Positions 8,708-17,654 of a stretch of DNA of 64,000 nt are shown here, piece after piece (within the stretch, counting starts at the first letter, position 1; each line of letters opens with the position of its first letter). The position numbers were made by a program, and so were the translations under genes. The notes under the pieces are model-generated. The model did no database searches, was not told the origin of the DNA, and saw only the letters and a list, made by a program, of their open reading frames with translations. The stretch comes from Chitinophaga filiformis (GTDB taxonomy: Bacteria > Bacteroidota > Bacteroidia > Chitinophagales > Chitinophagaceae), in the NCBI RefSeq assembly GCF_900102545.1, contig NZ_FNBN01000002.1, positions 1,028,264 through 1,092,263 of the forward strand. The letters run 5' to 3'.

Positions 8708-9790
8708 GGAAGCGGCAGTAAGCTCTAACATTGCCTGGGTCATTTTCGCAATGTTATCAGGCGTGGCCGATGGCAATTTTTCTGCGCAGAAAGAACGGTA
8801 TACATATTTCACTACCTCGTTCTTACTCTGCAGCGCCACTGGCACATCGAAGTAAAGTACCTTACTGGTAACACGCCACGGTGTGTGCTGTGGGTTTGTC
8901 AAGGCGTATAATACCAATACAGGTGTGCGTACCGCGGCAGCAATATGTATAGTGCCGGTATTGACGGAGAGTAATAGGGGTGCATGTTTTATCAATACGA
9001 TCAACTCTGGCAGGTCAAACAATCCGGCAGCAGAAAACGCGCGACTGCCTATTCCTGCTGCTATTTCCTGCGCTTCGGCAGTATTGTTCTTTCCTGTGAT
9101 CAATATCTGGCAACTAGTGGCGGCTCTTATTTTTCTTCCTGCAGCGATCCAGTCCCGCACCGGATACCTGCGCTTCTGCTCTGAGACTTCAGGATGCAGG
9201 ATCATCCATGGCTTCTGCGGATCAAGTCCCAGTAGTAACAGTTTCTCACATACCACCGGCCATAGTATTTCCCTTGTCCGTATACTCAGGTGTTGCTCTC
9301 CTGTAACTGCTCCTACTCTCGCTACCAGATCAAGGTCGCGCACTACCTGGTGCCTGATATGTGTATACGGTTCATCATCTGGTATCCAATGGGTCAGCAA
9401 CTGGTAGGGATTCTCGCGACAATAAGCCAGTCTGAGAGGGATTTCAGCCAGGTAGGCCAGCATAATAGATGGCATGGGGTTTTGGCTGTATACTGTGAAG
9501 ATAACAGCGGCATCAAACCTGCCTTCTCTCAGCTGCTTCACCAGTTGATAGAATTGAGCCGGATCAGGTGTGCCTGTGGTCTGTACCCAGGGCACATCAA
9601 ATATAATCGCTTCATCTATTTCAGGGATTTCCGGCACTGCTGCCGCACCCAGCGATGAAACGAGTACTGTGATGTGGCAGTTAAATGTTTGCTTTAAGGC
9701 CCTGATAGCCGGTGTGCTCATCAACAGGTCTCCTATATTATCCGGCCGTATGCATAGTATACGACGACATTTCTTCCATTCATTTTTCAT
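8672..9790 (-). CDS. family 9 glycosyltransferase (second, convergent copy)
   Basis: A 372-residue GT9 protein with the N-terminal RPDNIGDLLMSTPAIRALK motif and the C-terminal LSVNTGTIHIAAA loop. It is the last gene of the minus-strand glycan operon: its ATG at 9790 shares one base with the HldE stop. Its 3' end overlaps the plus-strand GT9 by 36 bases. Sequence similarity to that gene is limited to the family motifs, so this is not a recent duplicate. Likely a heptosyltransferase or related core-sugar transferase. Confidence 0.88.
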   Translation of the reverse strand: MKNEWKKCRRILCIRPDNIGDLLMSTPAIRALKQTFNCHITVLVSSLGAAAVPEIPEIDEAIIFDVPWVQTTGTPDPAQFYQLVKQLREGRFDAAVIFTVYSQNPMPSIMLAYLAEIPLRLAYCRENPYQLLTHWIPDDEPYTHIRHQVVRDLDLVARVGAVTGEQHLSIRTREILWPVVCEKLLLLGLDPQKPWMILHPEVSEQKRRYPVRDWIAAGRKIRAATSCQILITGKNNTAEAQEIAAGIGSRAFSAAGLFDLPELIVLIKHAPLLLSVNTGTIHIAAAVRTPVLVLYALTNPQHTPWRVTSKVLYFDVPVALQSKNEVVKYVYRSFCAEKLPSATPDNIAKMTQAMLELTAASSGSFEEPHALS

Positions 9791-11274
9791 TATCCTTCCG
9801 CTACTTTTAGAGCAGGTGTTGTATAAATTCGTTTGATGATAAGCGTGGTAGAACGGTCAGGCACCAGTGGCAGTAATACCACTTCCCCTCCGAACTCCTC
9901 TACCGCTGCTGCTTCCGGCAGAGACTCCCTGCTATAATCACCACCTTTGGCAAATACGGATGGTTTAATGATACGGATCAGGGACTCCGGTGTATCATCC
10001 TGTTCACTTCCGAATGCAATGACATGGCCCACGGCTCCCAGGCCGGCCAGCACCTGCACACGGTCGTTCAGGTGATTAATAGGTCGTTCCGGTCCCTTTA
10101 ACCGCTTAATACTCTCGTCTGTATTGACGCCTACGATCAGTATATCTCCCAGTGAAGCCGCCCTTTCCAGGTAGCTGACATGCCCGCTGTGCAGAATATC
10201 AAAACATCCATTGGTAAATACGATCTTCTTTCCCTGTGCCTTATACATTTCGCAAAGCGCTTCCAGCTCTTCCACATCACGGATGTATTTATCCTTCATG
10301 GAGAAGTAAGCAATCAACTCAGACTGTTTACAATGTGCTGTGTTATTTTTCCGGATTGCCACGCTTGCGGCTGCGCCGGCTATTTCGGCTGCAGTCAACG
10401 CACTGGCGCCTGCAAGGCTCGCCAATGTAAAGGCACTGATGTAAGTATCTCCTGCACCTGATACGTTTGGATTGCTGACCGGGCGCGCTGCGGTATGACA
10501 AAGCAGTTTATCTTCCAGGAAGATCAATGCACCTTCCTCATCCAGCGTCACTGCTGTAACAGCTGCTCCTGTTGCTGCATATATAGCCTCGCCCATCTCT
10601 TCCAGCTGCTGTGCTTTGGAACATGGTTGCTCTGGTAATTCGAGCATCGTCATCATTTCCCGGAAGTTAGGCTTTGCCAATGCGGGTTGCAAACCTTTAT
10701 ACTGTTGCAGTCTTTTGGCATCCACCGCAACAAACTTCGGATACTGCTGATTTAGCCGTTCCAATGCAGCAATGATACCTGGCGTGAGTAATCCCTTATT
10801 ATAATCAGCAATCACAATGGCATCATGCAATGGAAACTCTCTTTCCAGTACGGCAATGAGCTGTGCTTCACAATCACTGTCCAGGGGTACCTCCGTTCCC
10901 TCGTCATAGCGGGTCAGTAGTTGCTGTCCGGCAATCACACGTGTCTTTATCATGGTGGTCCGCGTGTCACAACGGATCACCTCATCCCTGATACCTTCAT
11001 TTTGCAACAGGTCGCCGGCCAGTTCTGCACCATAGTCGTTTCCTATAAGACTGACGAAAGTGACGGATGCTCCCAGATGGCGTAGGTTTGCTGCCGTATT
11101 CGCTCCCCCCCCGAGCACTGATGTATGTGAACTGATATCCACTACAGGCACGGGTGCTTCGGGCGATAAACGCGTGCTGGCGCCTCTGAGGTAAGTATCG
11201 ATCATCAGATCGCCCAGTACCAGTACAGCAGGCTGCATAAAAGCCCTGATCAACGTTTGATAAATGAGTTCCAT
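9790..11274 (-). CDS. hldE: bifunctional heptose-7-phosphate kinase / heptose-1-phosphate adenylyltransferase
   Basis: A 494-residue fusion. Residues 1-325 are a PfkB-type ribokinase with GGGANTAANLRHLG at 55-68 and the catalytic GAGD at 273-276. Residues 345-494 are a cytidylyltransferase-type domain with TNGCFDILHSGHVSYL (HSGH at 362-365) and the GVNTDESIKRLKG loop. This is the HldE/RfaE architecture, supplying ADP-heptose together with GmhB. The start at 11274 overlaps the GmhB stop by 25 bases; an internal ATG at 11238 would avoid the overlap but shortens the N-terminus compared with known HldE. No GmhA or HldD homologue is present in the window. Confidence 0.95.
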   Translation of the reverse strand: MELIYQTLIRAFMQPAVLVLGDLMIDTYLRGASTRLSPEAPVPVVDISSHTSVLGGGANTAANLRHLGASVTFVSLIGNDYGAELAGDLLQNEGIRDEVIRCDTRTTMIKTRVIAGQQLLTRYDEGTEVPLDSDCEAQLIAVLEREFPLHDAIVIADYNKGLLTPGIIAALERLNQQYPKFVAVDAKRLQQYKGLQPALAKPNFREMMTMLELPEQPCSKAQQLEEMGEAIYAATGAAVTAVTLDEEGALIFLEDKLLCHTAARPVSNPNVSGAGDTYISAFTLASLAGASALTAAEIAGAAASVAIRKNNTAHCKQSELIAYFSMKDKYIRDVEELEALCEMYKAQGKKIVFTNGCFDILHSGHVSYLERAASLGDILIVGVNTDESIKRLKGPERPINHLNDRVQVLAGLGAVGHVIAFGSEQDDTPESLIRIIKPSVFAKGGDYSRESLPEAAAVEEFGGEVVLLPLVPDRSTTLIIKRIYTTPALKVAEG

Positions 11275-11846
11275 GTTTCTAATTTTGCTGTAGAGTGTTT
11301 CACAATAAGCCGGGCAGCCTCCAGCATGTTATCTGCTATATGTTCGGGTTTATTATAATCATTCATTTCCCAGACCGTCTCGTTTCCCTTGTTGAGCAGT
11401 ATTGACCGGCAACCGGCACGATTGCCTGCTTCCACATCATGCAGTATGTCTCCTATCATCCAGGATTCGGGAAGGAAGATATCCATTTCTTCAGCCGCCT
11501 GCAATAACATGCCGGGCAATGGTTTCCGGCACATACAGCTGATAGCATACTGCGTTACTTTTCCTGCGGGATGATGAGGGCAGTAATAAAACCCATCCAA
11601 TACAATTCCGCCTTCACGCAGTAGTTGCCTTACCCTGTCAATTACAGGCAGCATCTCTTCTTCCCTGAAATATCCGTGTGCAATCCCCGCCTGATTAGAA
11701 ACAACGATCAACGCGTAACCTTTCTCCTGCAGCAGGCGCAGTGCTTCGATGGCGCCGTATTCCAGCACTATCTTATCCGGATCTGCATTGTAGGGCACGT
11801 TACTGATCAAAGTACCATCTTTGTCGATAAACACCGCTCTTCTCAT
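11250..11846 (-). CDS. gmhB: D-glycero-D-manno-heptose 1,7-bisphosphate phosphatase
   Basis: A 198-residue HAD phosphatase, the typical length of GmhB. The nucleophile motif DKDGT is at 8-12, VVSNQAG near 48-54, and the GD motif MIGDILHDVEAG near 150-161. The zinc-site residues characteristic of GmhB are present: CPHH near 90 and CMCRKP about 15 residues later. It removes the C7 phosphate of heptose bisphosphate between the two HldE reactions, and the two genes overlap. The start shares ATGA with the upstream GT4 stop. Confidence 0.92.
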   Translation of the reverse strand: MRRAVFIDKDGTLISNVPYNADPDKIVLEYGAIEALRLLQEKGYALIVVSNQAGIAHGYFREEEMLPVIDRVRQLLREGGIVLDGFYYCPHHPAGKVTQYAISCMCRKPLPGMLLQAAEEMDIFLPESWMIGDILHDVEAGNRAGCRSILLNKGNETVWEMNDYNKPEHIADNMLEAARLIVKHSTAKLETWNSFIKR

Positions 11847-13111
11847 AAGGAAATACTTTCTTCGGCTCTAAAGTTCCTTGGGGATGATGTGTCATTGTTC
11901 CCGATAATTCCTTCATACACCGCCTGCATATCCCGGGCCACCAGTTCCCAGGTGAACAGTTTATTCACCCTTCTGAGTGCATTATTTCCCATTTCCCTCA
12001 ACAGGGCCGGAGCCTGTAGCAGCGTCGTGATCTTGTGTGCAAGCGCATCAGGATCTTTTGGCGGCACCAGCGCACCGCTATGTCCGTCTGCTACACTGTA
12101 TTTAATTCCCCCTACCTTACTGCCGATCACGGGCGTACCACATGCCATGGCCTCCAGCGGCGTGATGCCGAACGGTTCGTACCAGGGCGTTGTGATAAAG
12201 AGATCAGCTGCGGTATAATAGTATTTCAGATCTTCCCTCGACTTCTGTCCAAGGAAATATACCTTGTCGCTGACCCTCAATTCGGCTGCCAGTAGTTTCA
12301 AACGTGTGAGCTCTTTTGCGGTATCCACATCTCCTCCTACTATAAGTAGTCTCACTTTCGAGTGTTTGCATTTTACCTTTGCCAATGCCATGATCACATT
12401 ATCCACGCCTTTCCTTGGCACCATACGCCCAAGCTGCAAGAGCACCTTTTCGTCATAAGGCAATCCCAGTAAAGAACGCGCAATTGATTTATTCACCGGA
12501 TAAAGTTCCTCCACATTCACGCCGCAGGGGATAACAGTGATCTTCTCTGCGGATGCCTTATAATAGGTCATCAGGTCTTCCCTGTCCTGCGGGCATTCAG
12601 CAATGATCATACTTGCTTCCTTCACAGCATTCTCCTCAATAGTGATCCGTTCTTTCGGGAACTGGTCATTATCTCCCTGGTGAATGCGACGGATGTGTCC
12701 CAGTGCATGGAAAGTAACCACGAAAGGTATCCCAAGTTCTTTCTTTAATTCCATCGCTACCAGTGCAGACATAAAGAAGTTGGCATGTATCAGTTCGTAG
12801 GTGATCTGTTCTTCCTTCATGAACCGCAGCATATCTTCCTTAAAAGCAGGCATGTATTGCAACAGCGTCTCTTTGGGTATATCTTCCGCGGGTCCGGCAT
12901 TCACATGAATGATCCTGATTTTATCACCGAAGGGCACCACCTTCGGCAATTTCTTTTCTTCGCGTCTTGTAAAGATGTCGATCTGGTAATCCATCATGGC
13001 CAGTTGCCTTGCCACTTCTCCCACATATACATTCTGGCCTCCGGCATCTGCGCCTCCCAAAGCGGCCAGTGGTGAAGCATGTTCACTAATGAACGCAATT
13101 CTCTTTCCCAT
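11843..13111 (-). CDS. family 4 glycosyltransferase (MshA/sucrose-synthase-like)
   Basis: A 422-residue GT-B enzyme. The N-terminal acceptor loop GGADAGGQNVYVGEVARQL is like that of MshA and sucrose-phosphate synthase. The C-terminal half has LGRMVPRKGVDNVI and the E-x7-E donor motif EPFGITPLEAMACGTP. It probably transfers a hexose or glucosamine from a nucleotide sugar in the cytoplasm. It overlaps GmhB by four bases and is fifteen bases downstream of another GT4, so it belongs to the glycan operon. Donor and acceptor cannot be told from sequence. Confidence 0.9.
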   Translation of the reverse strand: MGKRIAFISEHASPLAALGGADAGGQNVYVGEVARQLAMMDYQIDIFTRREEKKLPKVVPFGDKIRIIHVNAGPAEDIPKETLLQYMPAFKEDMLRFMKEEQITYELIHANFFMSALVAMELKKELGIPFVVTFHALGHIRRIHQGDNDQFPKERITIEENAVKEASMIIAECPQDREDLMTYYKASAEKITVIPCGVNVEELYPVNKSIARSLLGLPYDEKVLLQLGRMVPRKGVDNVIMALAKVKCKHSKVRLLIVGGDVDTAKELTRLKLLAAELRVSDKVYFLGQKSREDLKYYYTAADLFITTPWYEPFGITPLEAMACGTPVIGSKVGGIKYSVADGHSGALVPPKDPDALAHKITTLLQAPALLREMGNNALRRVNKLFTWELVARDMQAVYEGIIGNNDTSSPRNFRAEESISL

Positions 13112-13126
13112 ATGCTAATTTTTAGG

Positions 13127-14170
13127 TCAGTTATCACTGGTAATAGTGCTGTGATCAGACTCTATTGCCTGCTTTCCGAATAGTTGGTCTGTGTATATAA
13201 TTTCATTCATGTTTCCACTGCACACTGTATGAAATAGTCGCTCCCAGTCGGCTGTAAAGCGCTCTATGTTGAACCGCTTCATTGCGGTAGCCCTTGCTGC
13301 TTCTCCCATCTTGGCTGCCAGTTCCGGCTCGTTCAGCAACAGCTTCATCTTTTTGATCAGGTAATTGATATCTGTATGAATGAATCCGTTCTTACCATTT
13401 TCAATCACCGTTACCAGTTCTGTAGTGGCCAGCCCTACAACAGGCATGCCCTGCATCATCGCTTCACAAACTGCCAGTGCCAGGCTGGTATGTCTTACGG
13501 GATGAAAATAGAACCGGTATTTACTTCTGAATGATGGCAGCTGCGGATGTAATACTTCTCCGAGGCCATCTTCTCCGTTACCCATGCCTACGAGGTCAAC
13601 AGGTAATATATTGCGGACATGCTGAAAGATGTCCCAACCCAGTCCTCTGCCGCGCTGGGGCAAATGATTGATCGTAACCAGGCCTTTCGCCAGTTCTCCT
13701 GTGTATGCTACATCAGGCGCTGTCACGCCATGTTCAATCACAGTAGCGGGTGTACGGTTATTATCCCACATCAGCCGGTTATAGTGCGTTACATGTACGA
13801 GGCAGATACGGCGGTCGTTTACAACATGTCTTGTAGTAACGGGATTCTTGGCGGGCGTGTTATGTTCCAGGTATACCCTTGGTAATCTGCGCTGGGCGGG
13901 AGATAAAATATCATATTGATCTACCAGGTAATCTTTTGTGGACTGATAAAGGATGACGTCGAAGTCTAAATCTTTCACCATTCTTACCGGGACCTCATGT
14001 ACATTATCACCGAATGGAAATGTTTTTCCTTTGCCATAGTACCCGGGGGTACGTTGCTCGTTGACAGGAATATAGATGTCATAGTTGCCTTGCGACAGGT
14101 AATACAGGTAGCTTCCATGGATATGCCAAGTAAAAATCTTCAGCCTCGGCTTTTGCTGCGTAGTCGTCAT
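13127..14170 (-). CDS. family 4 glycosyltransferase, first gene of glycan operon
   Basis: From ATG 14170 (MTTTQQKPRLKIFTW) it encodes 347 residues; earlier ATGs at 14179 and 14203 are possible. The C-terminal half has YFHPVRHTSLALAVCEAMMQGMPVV, a GT4 donor-site block, and VIENGKNGFI. The N-terminal half is unusual, beginning WHIHGSYLYYLSQGNYDIY, a form often annotated simply as glycosyltransferase family 1. It heads the minus-strand series GT4, GT4, GmhB, HldE, GT9. A 400-base intergenic region with two inverted repeats lies upstream. Confidence 0.83.
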   Translation of the reverse strand: MTTTQQKPRLKIFTWHIHGSYLYYLSQGNYDIYIPVNEQRTPGYYGKGKTFPFGDNVHEVPVRMVKDLDFDVILYQSTKDYLVDQYDILSPAQRRLPRVYLEHNTPAKNPVTTRHVVNDRRICLVHVTHYNRLMWDNNRTPATVIEHGVTAPDVAYTGELAKGLVTINHLPQRGRGLGWDIFQHVRNILPVDLVGMGNGEDGLGEVLHPQLPSFRSKYRFYFHPVRHTSLALAVCEAMMQGMPVVGLATTELVTVIENGKNGFIHTDINYLIKKMKLLLNEPELAAKMGEAARATAMKRFNIERFTADWERLFHTVCSGNMNEIIYTDQLFGKQAIESDHSTITSDN

Positions 14171-14570
14171 ATATGTCATTAAATAGAATTGACTGTGTAA
14201 CAATATTGCTTATGACCTCCCGATGTGTCTTAATCTTTCACTTTTACTCTACAATGGTTCGAAAAGCAGGATCAATAAACAAACCAAAGATGTGATACCG
14301 GAAATAATTGATTTTTAGACAATTATTTTCTCCTATCGTCAATTCTGTGTAAGCGCTGTATGGCAGCGCTTCCCCGGCGAACGCTGCCGAAATCCAAAGA
14401 AGAAATTGCTATCGAAACCATGGTGCAACACTTCCATGGTACAATTGACGCAAGAGTTCTACACTTAAGGTAACCTGTTCACGTTTTAAAGAATATGCAT
14501 ATATAGCAGCGGGCCGAAAATAGCCATGGCATGATTTTACACCAATTCTCTTACTACTAAATCTAATTTC
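14171..14570. promoter_or_regulatory. divergent intergenic region with two inverted repeats
   Basis: 400 bases between the divergent glycan operon and alcohol dehydrogenase. It holds AAGCGCTG (14351-14358) paired with CAGCGCTT (14364-14371) over a 5-base loop, and ACCATGG (14417-14423) paired with CCATGGT (14434-14440) over 10 bases. Neither has a U-tract, so they are better operator candidates than terminators. No clear TANNTTTG box was found. Confidence 0.4.
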
Positions 14571-15728
14571 ATGAAGGCAGCTGTTTTCCATAAAATCGGA
14601 GACATTCGTGTTGAGAATGTCGAGGATCCACGCATAGAACAATCCGAAGACATCATTGTGAAAGTCACATCTACCGCCATATGCGGCTCTGACCTGCATA
14701 TTTATGACGGATTCTTTCCACAATTGAAAGACCAGGTAATGGGACATGAGTTCATGGGGATTGTTGAAGAAACAGGCCCTGGTGTATCAAAGCTGAAACG
14801 CGGCGATCGTGTGGTGGTGCCCTTTCCCATTGCCTGCGGACATTGTTATTTCTGCAATCTTGATTTACCTGTTCACTGTGAGCATAGTAACATTGAGCAT
14901 TATGGTCCGCAGGGGGATATGACTTCCGGCAAAGGCGGTGGCTTGTTTGGCTATACCGATCTGTATGGCGCATATGCTGGCGGACAGGCCGAGTATGCGC
15001 GTGTACCGTTTGCTAACTTTGGTCCGCGGGTAGTGCCGGATAGTCTGACAGACGATCAGTCCTTGTTCCTGACTGATATCTTTCCTACTGGCTGGGCTGC
15101 TATAGATTGGGCGCAGCTGAGAGGTGGTGAGACGGTTGTTATCTTCGGCTCCGGTCCTGTCGGGTTAATGGCACAGAAGGCTGCGTGGCTGCAGGGTGCG
15201 GGCAGAGTCGTAGCGGTCGATCCGCTGGCTTACCGGCTGGATATGGCGAGGAATGTGAATCGTGTAGAGACGATTAATTCGTCTGAAGTTGATGCTGTGC
15301 AGACGATCTATGATATGACACATGGCCGTGGCGCAGATGTCTGTGTTGATGCTGTGGGTATGGAAGCTGATCGTAGTTTCTTAGAGAAAGTAAAGGCGAC
15401 GGTCAACTTAGAGAAAGGGACTTCCAAAGTGATAGAGGATTGTTTTAAGGCGGTGCGCAGAGGCGGGACAGTCACGATTGTTGGAGTGTATGGGAGTATG
15501 TATGACAACTTCCCTGTGCATCGCATTTTTGATAAGGGTCTTACGATTAAGACGGGACAGGCGCCGGTGCAGAAGTATATTGATCTGCTTATATCTCTTG
15601 TTTCTTCAGGGCGGGTAACTTTGAATGATATTATTACGCATAATCTGCCGCTCTCTGCGGCGAGTGATGCGTATGATATGTTTAAGAAGAAGGAGGATGG
15701 GTGTGTGAAGGTCGTGTTGAAGCCATGA
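14571..15728 (+). CDS. zinc-dependent alcohol dehydrogenase (formaldehyde-dehydrogenase-like)
   Basis: A 385-residue medium-chain dehydrogenase. Catalytic-zinc residues are Cys38 in AICGSDLH and His59-Glu60 in MGHEFMG. The structural-zinc cysteines are Cys89, Cys92, Cys95 and Cys103. The Rossmann motif is VIFGSGPVGLMA near 190-201. The insert between residues 105 and 135 (GPQGDMTSGKGGGLFGYTD) is typical of the glutathione-independent FDH-like subgroup. Likely NAD(P)-dependent oxidation of an alcohol or aldehyde adduct in the cytoplasm. It is a single-gene unit ending in a large inverted repeat. Confidence 0.9.
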   Translation: MKAAVFHKIGDIRVENVEDPRIEQSEDIIVKVTSTAICGSDLHIYDGFFPQLKDQVMGHEFMGIVEETGPGVSKLKRGDRVVVPFPIACGHCYFCNLDLPVHCEHSNIEHYGPQGDMTSGKGGGLFGYTDLYGAYAGGQAEYARVPFANFGPRVVPDSLTDDQSLFLTDIFPTGWAAIDWAQLRGGETVVIFGSGPVGLMAQKAAWLQGAGRVVAVDPLAYRLDMARNVNRVETINSSEVDAVQTIYDMTHGRGADVCVDAVGMEADRSFLEKVKATVNLEKGTSKVIEDCFKAVRRGGTVTIVGVYGSMYDNFPVHRIFDKGLTIKTGQAPVQKYIDLLISLVSSGRVTLNDIITHNLPLSAASDAYDMFKKKEDGCVKVVLKP

Positions 15729-15770
15729 GCGCTTTCTTCTTCAGGCATTCTACGCAGAGATAGAAGCGGA

Positions 15771-15938
15771 GCAGCGGGTTTTCAGATGGGACCTCTGGCT
15801 GAGTTCTTTGAAGTTTTCTTGCTATGGGGCGAAAAAGGTCGTATTGGGCTGCTGGATAATTATTAAACCCCTGGTACAACGCGTCAGCTTAACTTCAAAG
15901 AACTTAGGCCAGAGGTCTCCATCTGAACCCGCTGCTGC
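15771..15938. repeat. 45-bp imperfect inverted repeat with 75-bp spacer
   Basis: The left arm (15771-15815) and right arm (15891-15938) are reverse complements over about 45 bases with a few indels. Shared blocks are AGCAGCGGGTT, CAGATGG, GACCTCTGGC and AGTTCTTTGAAGTT. It fills most of the 299-base gap 15729-16027 between convergent genes. It could be a MITE-like non-autonomous element or a long terminator hairpin; no target-site duplication was made out. Confidence 0.65.
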
Positions 15939-16027
15939 GTTTAAAGAGATCCGATTGTAGCAAGGATTCCTCATATTAAATGCGTAGCGTAACTAGCTAA
16001 TATCGCCTGCACATCCAGGTGCCAGGC

Positions 16028-17467
16028 TTATACTTTTGCAAGTAGCGTTGTTAACGTAGCACCACTTTCATTTTCAAGGTTGTGTATTACCCTGATAATT
16101 TCACTTTGTAATCGCTGATCAATGATGCCTTCTGACAGGTGACTGAACTTTTTAATGACGTCATCCCAGGTGAGTGGACGTGTGAAGAATCCTTTAAAGT
16201 CATCACATTTCTGTTCAAGCTCTTCTCCGTTGTCTAGTTTGATAGTTACCTTCACCGGCATCCTGTCGGGGTATACCGATGTGTAAGGATCAAGATAATC
16301 TACTACTTTACGGGGCGTTTTTAGAGGGAAGTTGGTGTGTGTACTTACTTTCCTTAGTAGTTCCTGTACGTCCGGACGACGGATGCGCTCTTTCAGGAAC
16401 TGGTCCGGTGTTACTTCTCCATCAATTAATGCGACGGCAATTACGTAGGGCATACTGTGGTCTGCCTGTTCTTTGGTTTGTACCAGGTGACGATCTCCGT
16501 AGTGGCCTCCACCGACGATGTCGTAGGCCGTTTCGAAGGTGGTGACCTTTATTTCCTTTATCTCTCCCGGTACGAGGTTGTATTGCTGCCTTAACATCAG
16601 GGCGGCTTCGATGGCGGATTGTGTGTGGACTTCGGCGTTGTAACTTTTGAGTATACATTTCGGGATTAGTGAGAAGTCGCCTTTTTCCTGCCGGAAGTGA
16701 GGCTTCATGCCCGTCAGGTGTTCAAAACCTACTGACCCCTCAAAATAACTTACTGGTCCGGTAATGCCTTCCTTGGCCAGCAGCACGATCTGCATACAGG
16801 CGCTGGCTACCAGTGAAGAGGCCAGTCCTTTCCACTCGTAGGTGTACGATTGTCTGCTGCCTACTGCAGGATTAAAACTACAGGCTGCTGTTCCAATGGC
16901 ATGTGCCGCCTGCTCTTCGTCCAGGGAAAACAATCTGCATAATGTAGCGGTAATAGAACAGGCCAGTAACATCGTGTGATCTATTCCTTTCATCATCACC
17001 GGTATCTCGTCTACCAGCTTGCATTGTACCTGGTAAGCAATAGCCATGGCCGTTAGTATATCCCTGCCACTTGCGTTTACCAGCTGTGAGGCGGCCAGGA
17101 TAGCGCCTATATTGTCGCTCGGATGACAGGTGGCATCCTTGCCTAAGTAGTTGTCCATAAAATCCGGATAGCGGATCAGTTGTGTATACCATTGGGCCGC
17201 TCTGTCAACACCGGTAGTGCCCAATAAGGGTACGCTGCAATCTCCACTTTGTTGTAATACCTTTAGTTCTCTCAGACATTTCTGTATTGTGTCCTGCCGG
17301 GAGGCGTATATCATGGAGCCTATGGCATCCAATAAATGCCGTTTTAGCTGATCAGTAATATCGGTATCTAACTGACTGAAGGTTGACAGGTTTGCAAACC
17401 TGGCCATAGATGTAGTCAATGCCGAAGATGTAGTACCGGGCGCTGCACTGTTTGTTGCTGTAGTCAT
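16028..17467 (-). CDS. MmgE/PrpD family protein
   Basis: A 479-residue protein matching the MmgE/PrpD (2-methylcitrate dehydratase-like) family in length and pattern. The all-helical N-terminal domain contains HPSDNIGAILAASQ near 115-128 and the GIDHTMLLACSITAT block near 162-176. The C-terminal lid domain has ILKSYNAEVHTQSAIEAAL near 273-291. Family members dehydrate methylcitrate, decarboxylate cis-aconitate or have unknown substrates. No other methylcitrate-cycle gene is adjacent, so the substrate is open. It is divergent from the FAD-Rieske gene with repeated GATTGTA motifs between them. Confidence 0.85.
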   Translation of the reverse strand: MTTATNSAAPGTTSSALTTSMARFANLSTFSQLDTDITDQLKRHLLDAIGSMIYASRQDTIQKCLRELKVLQQSGDCSVPLLGTTGVDRAAQWYTQLIRYPDFMDNYLGKDATCHPSDNIGAILAASQLVNASGRDILTAMAIAYQVQCKLVDEIPVMMKGIDHTMLLACSITATLCRLFSLDEEQAAHAIGTAACSFNPAVGSRQSYTYEWKGLASSLVASACMQIVLLAKEGITGPVSYFEGSVGFEHLTGMKPHFRQEKGDFSLIPKCILKSYNAEVHTQSAIEAALMLRQQYNLVPGEIKEIKVTTFETAYDIVGGGHYGDRHLVQTKEQADHSMPYVIAVALIDGEVTPDQFLKERIRRPDVQELLRKVSTHTNFPLKTPRKVVDYLDPYTSVYPDRMPVKVTIKLDNGEELEQKCDDFKGFFTRPLTWDDVIKKFSHLSEGIIDQRLQSEIIRVIHNLENESGATLTTLLAKV

Positions 17468-17496
17468 ACTTGTAAGCTTAATTGTCTTATAGGCTT

Positions 17497-17550
17497 GATT
17501 GTAGTCACTCGAACCTGATTGTAATCACTTAATCTTAAGTACAATCACTG
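17497..17550. promoter_or_regulatory. repeated GATTGTA-type motifs in a divergent promoter
   Basis: GATTGTAGTCACT starts at 17497 and GATTGTAATCACT at 17517, exactly 20 bases apart. An inverted ACAATC follows at about 17541-17546, making GATTGT...ACAATC dyads. The block sits just upstream of the PrpD start (17467) and 105 bases from the FAD-Rieske start. It may be a regulator-binding array; the binding protein is unknown. Confidence 0.4.
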
Positions 17551-17654
17551 ATCAGTTGAACAAGTTACGTACCACTTCGCTGTGCCATCTTTATCTCAGG
17601 TGTGGCAACAGGCATGTTAATTGATTTATTTACAGCGAACCAAACTGCAATATC

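Noticed and set aside
17497..17550. Iterons of a replication origin
   Set aside because: Only two or three copies, no DnaA boxes or rep gene nearby; an operator is simpler.
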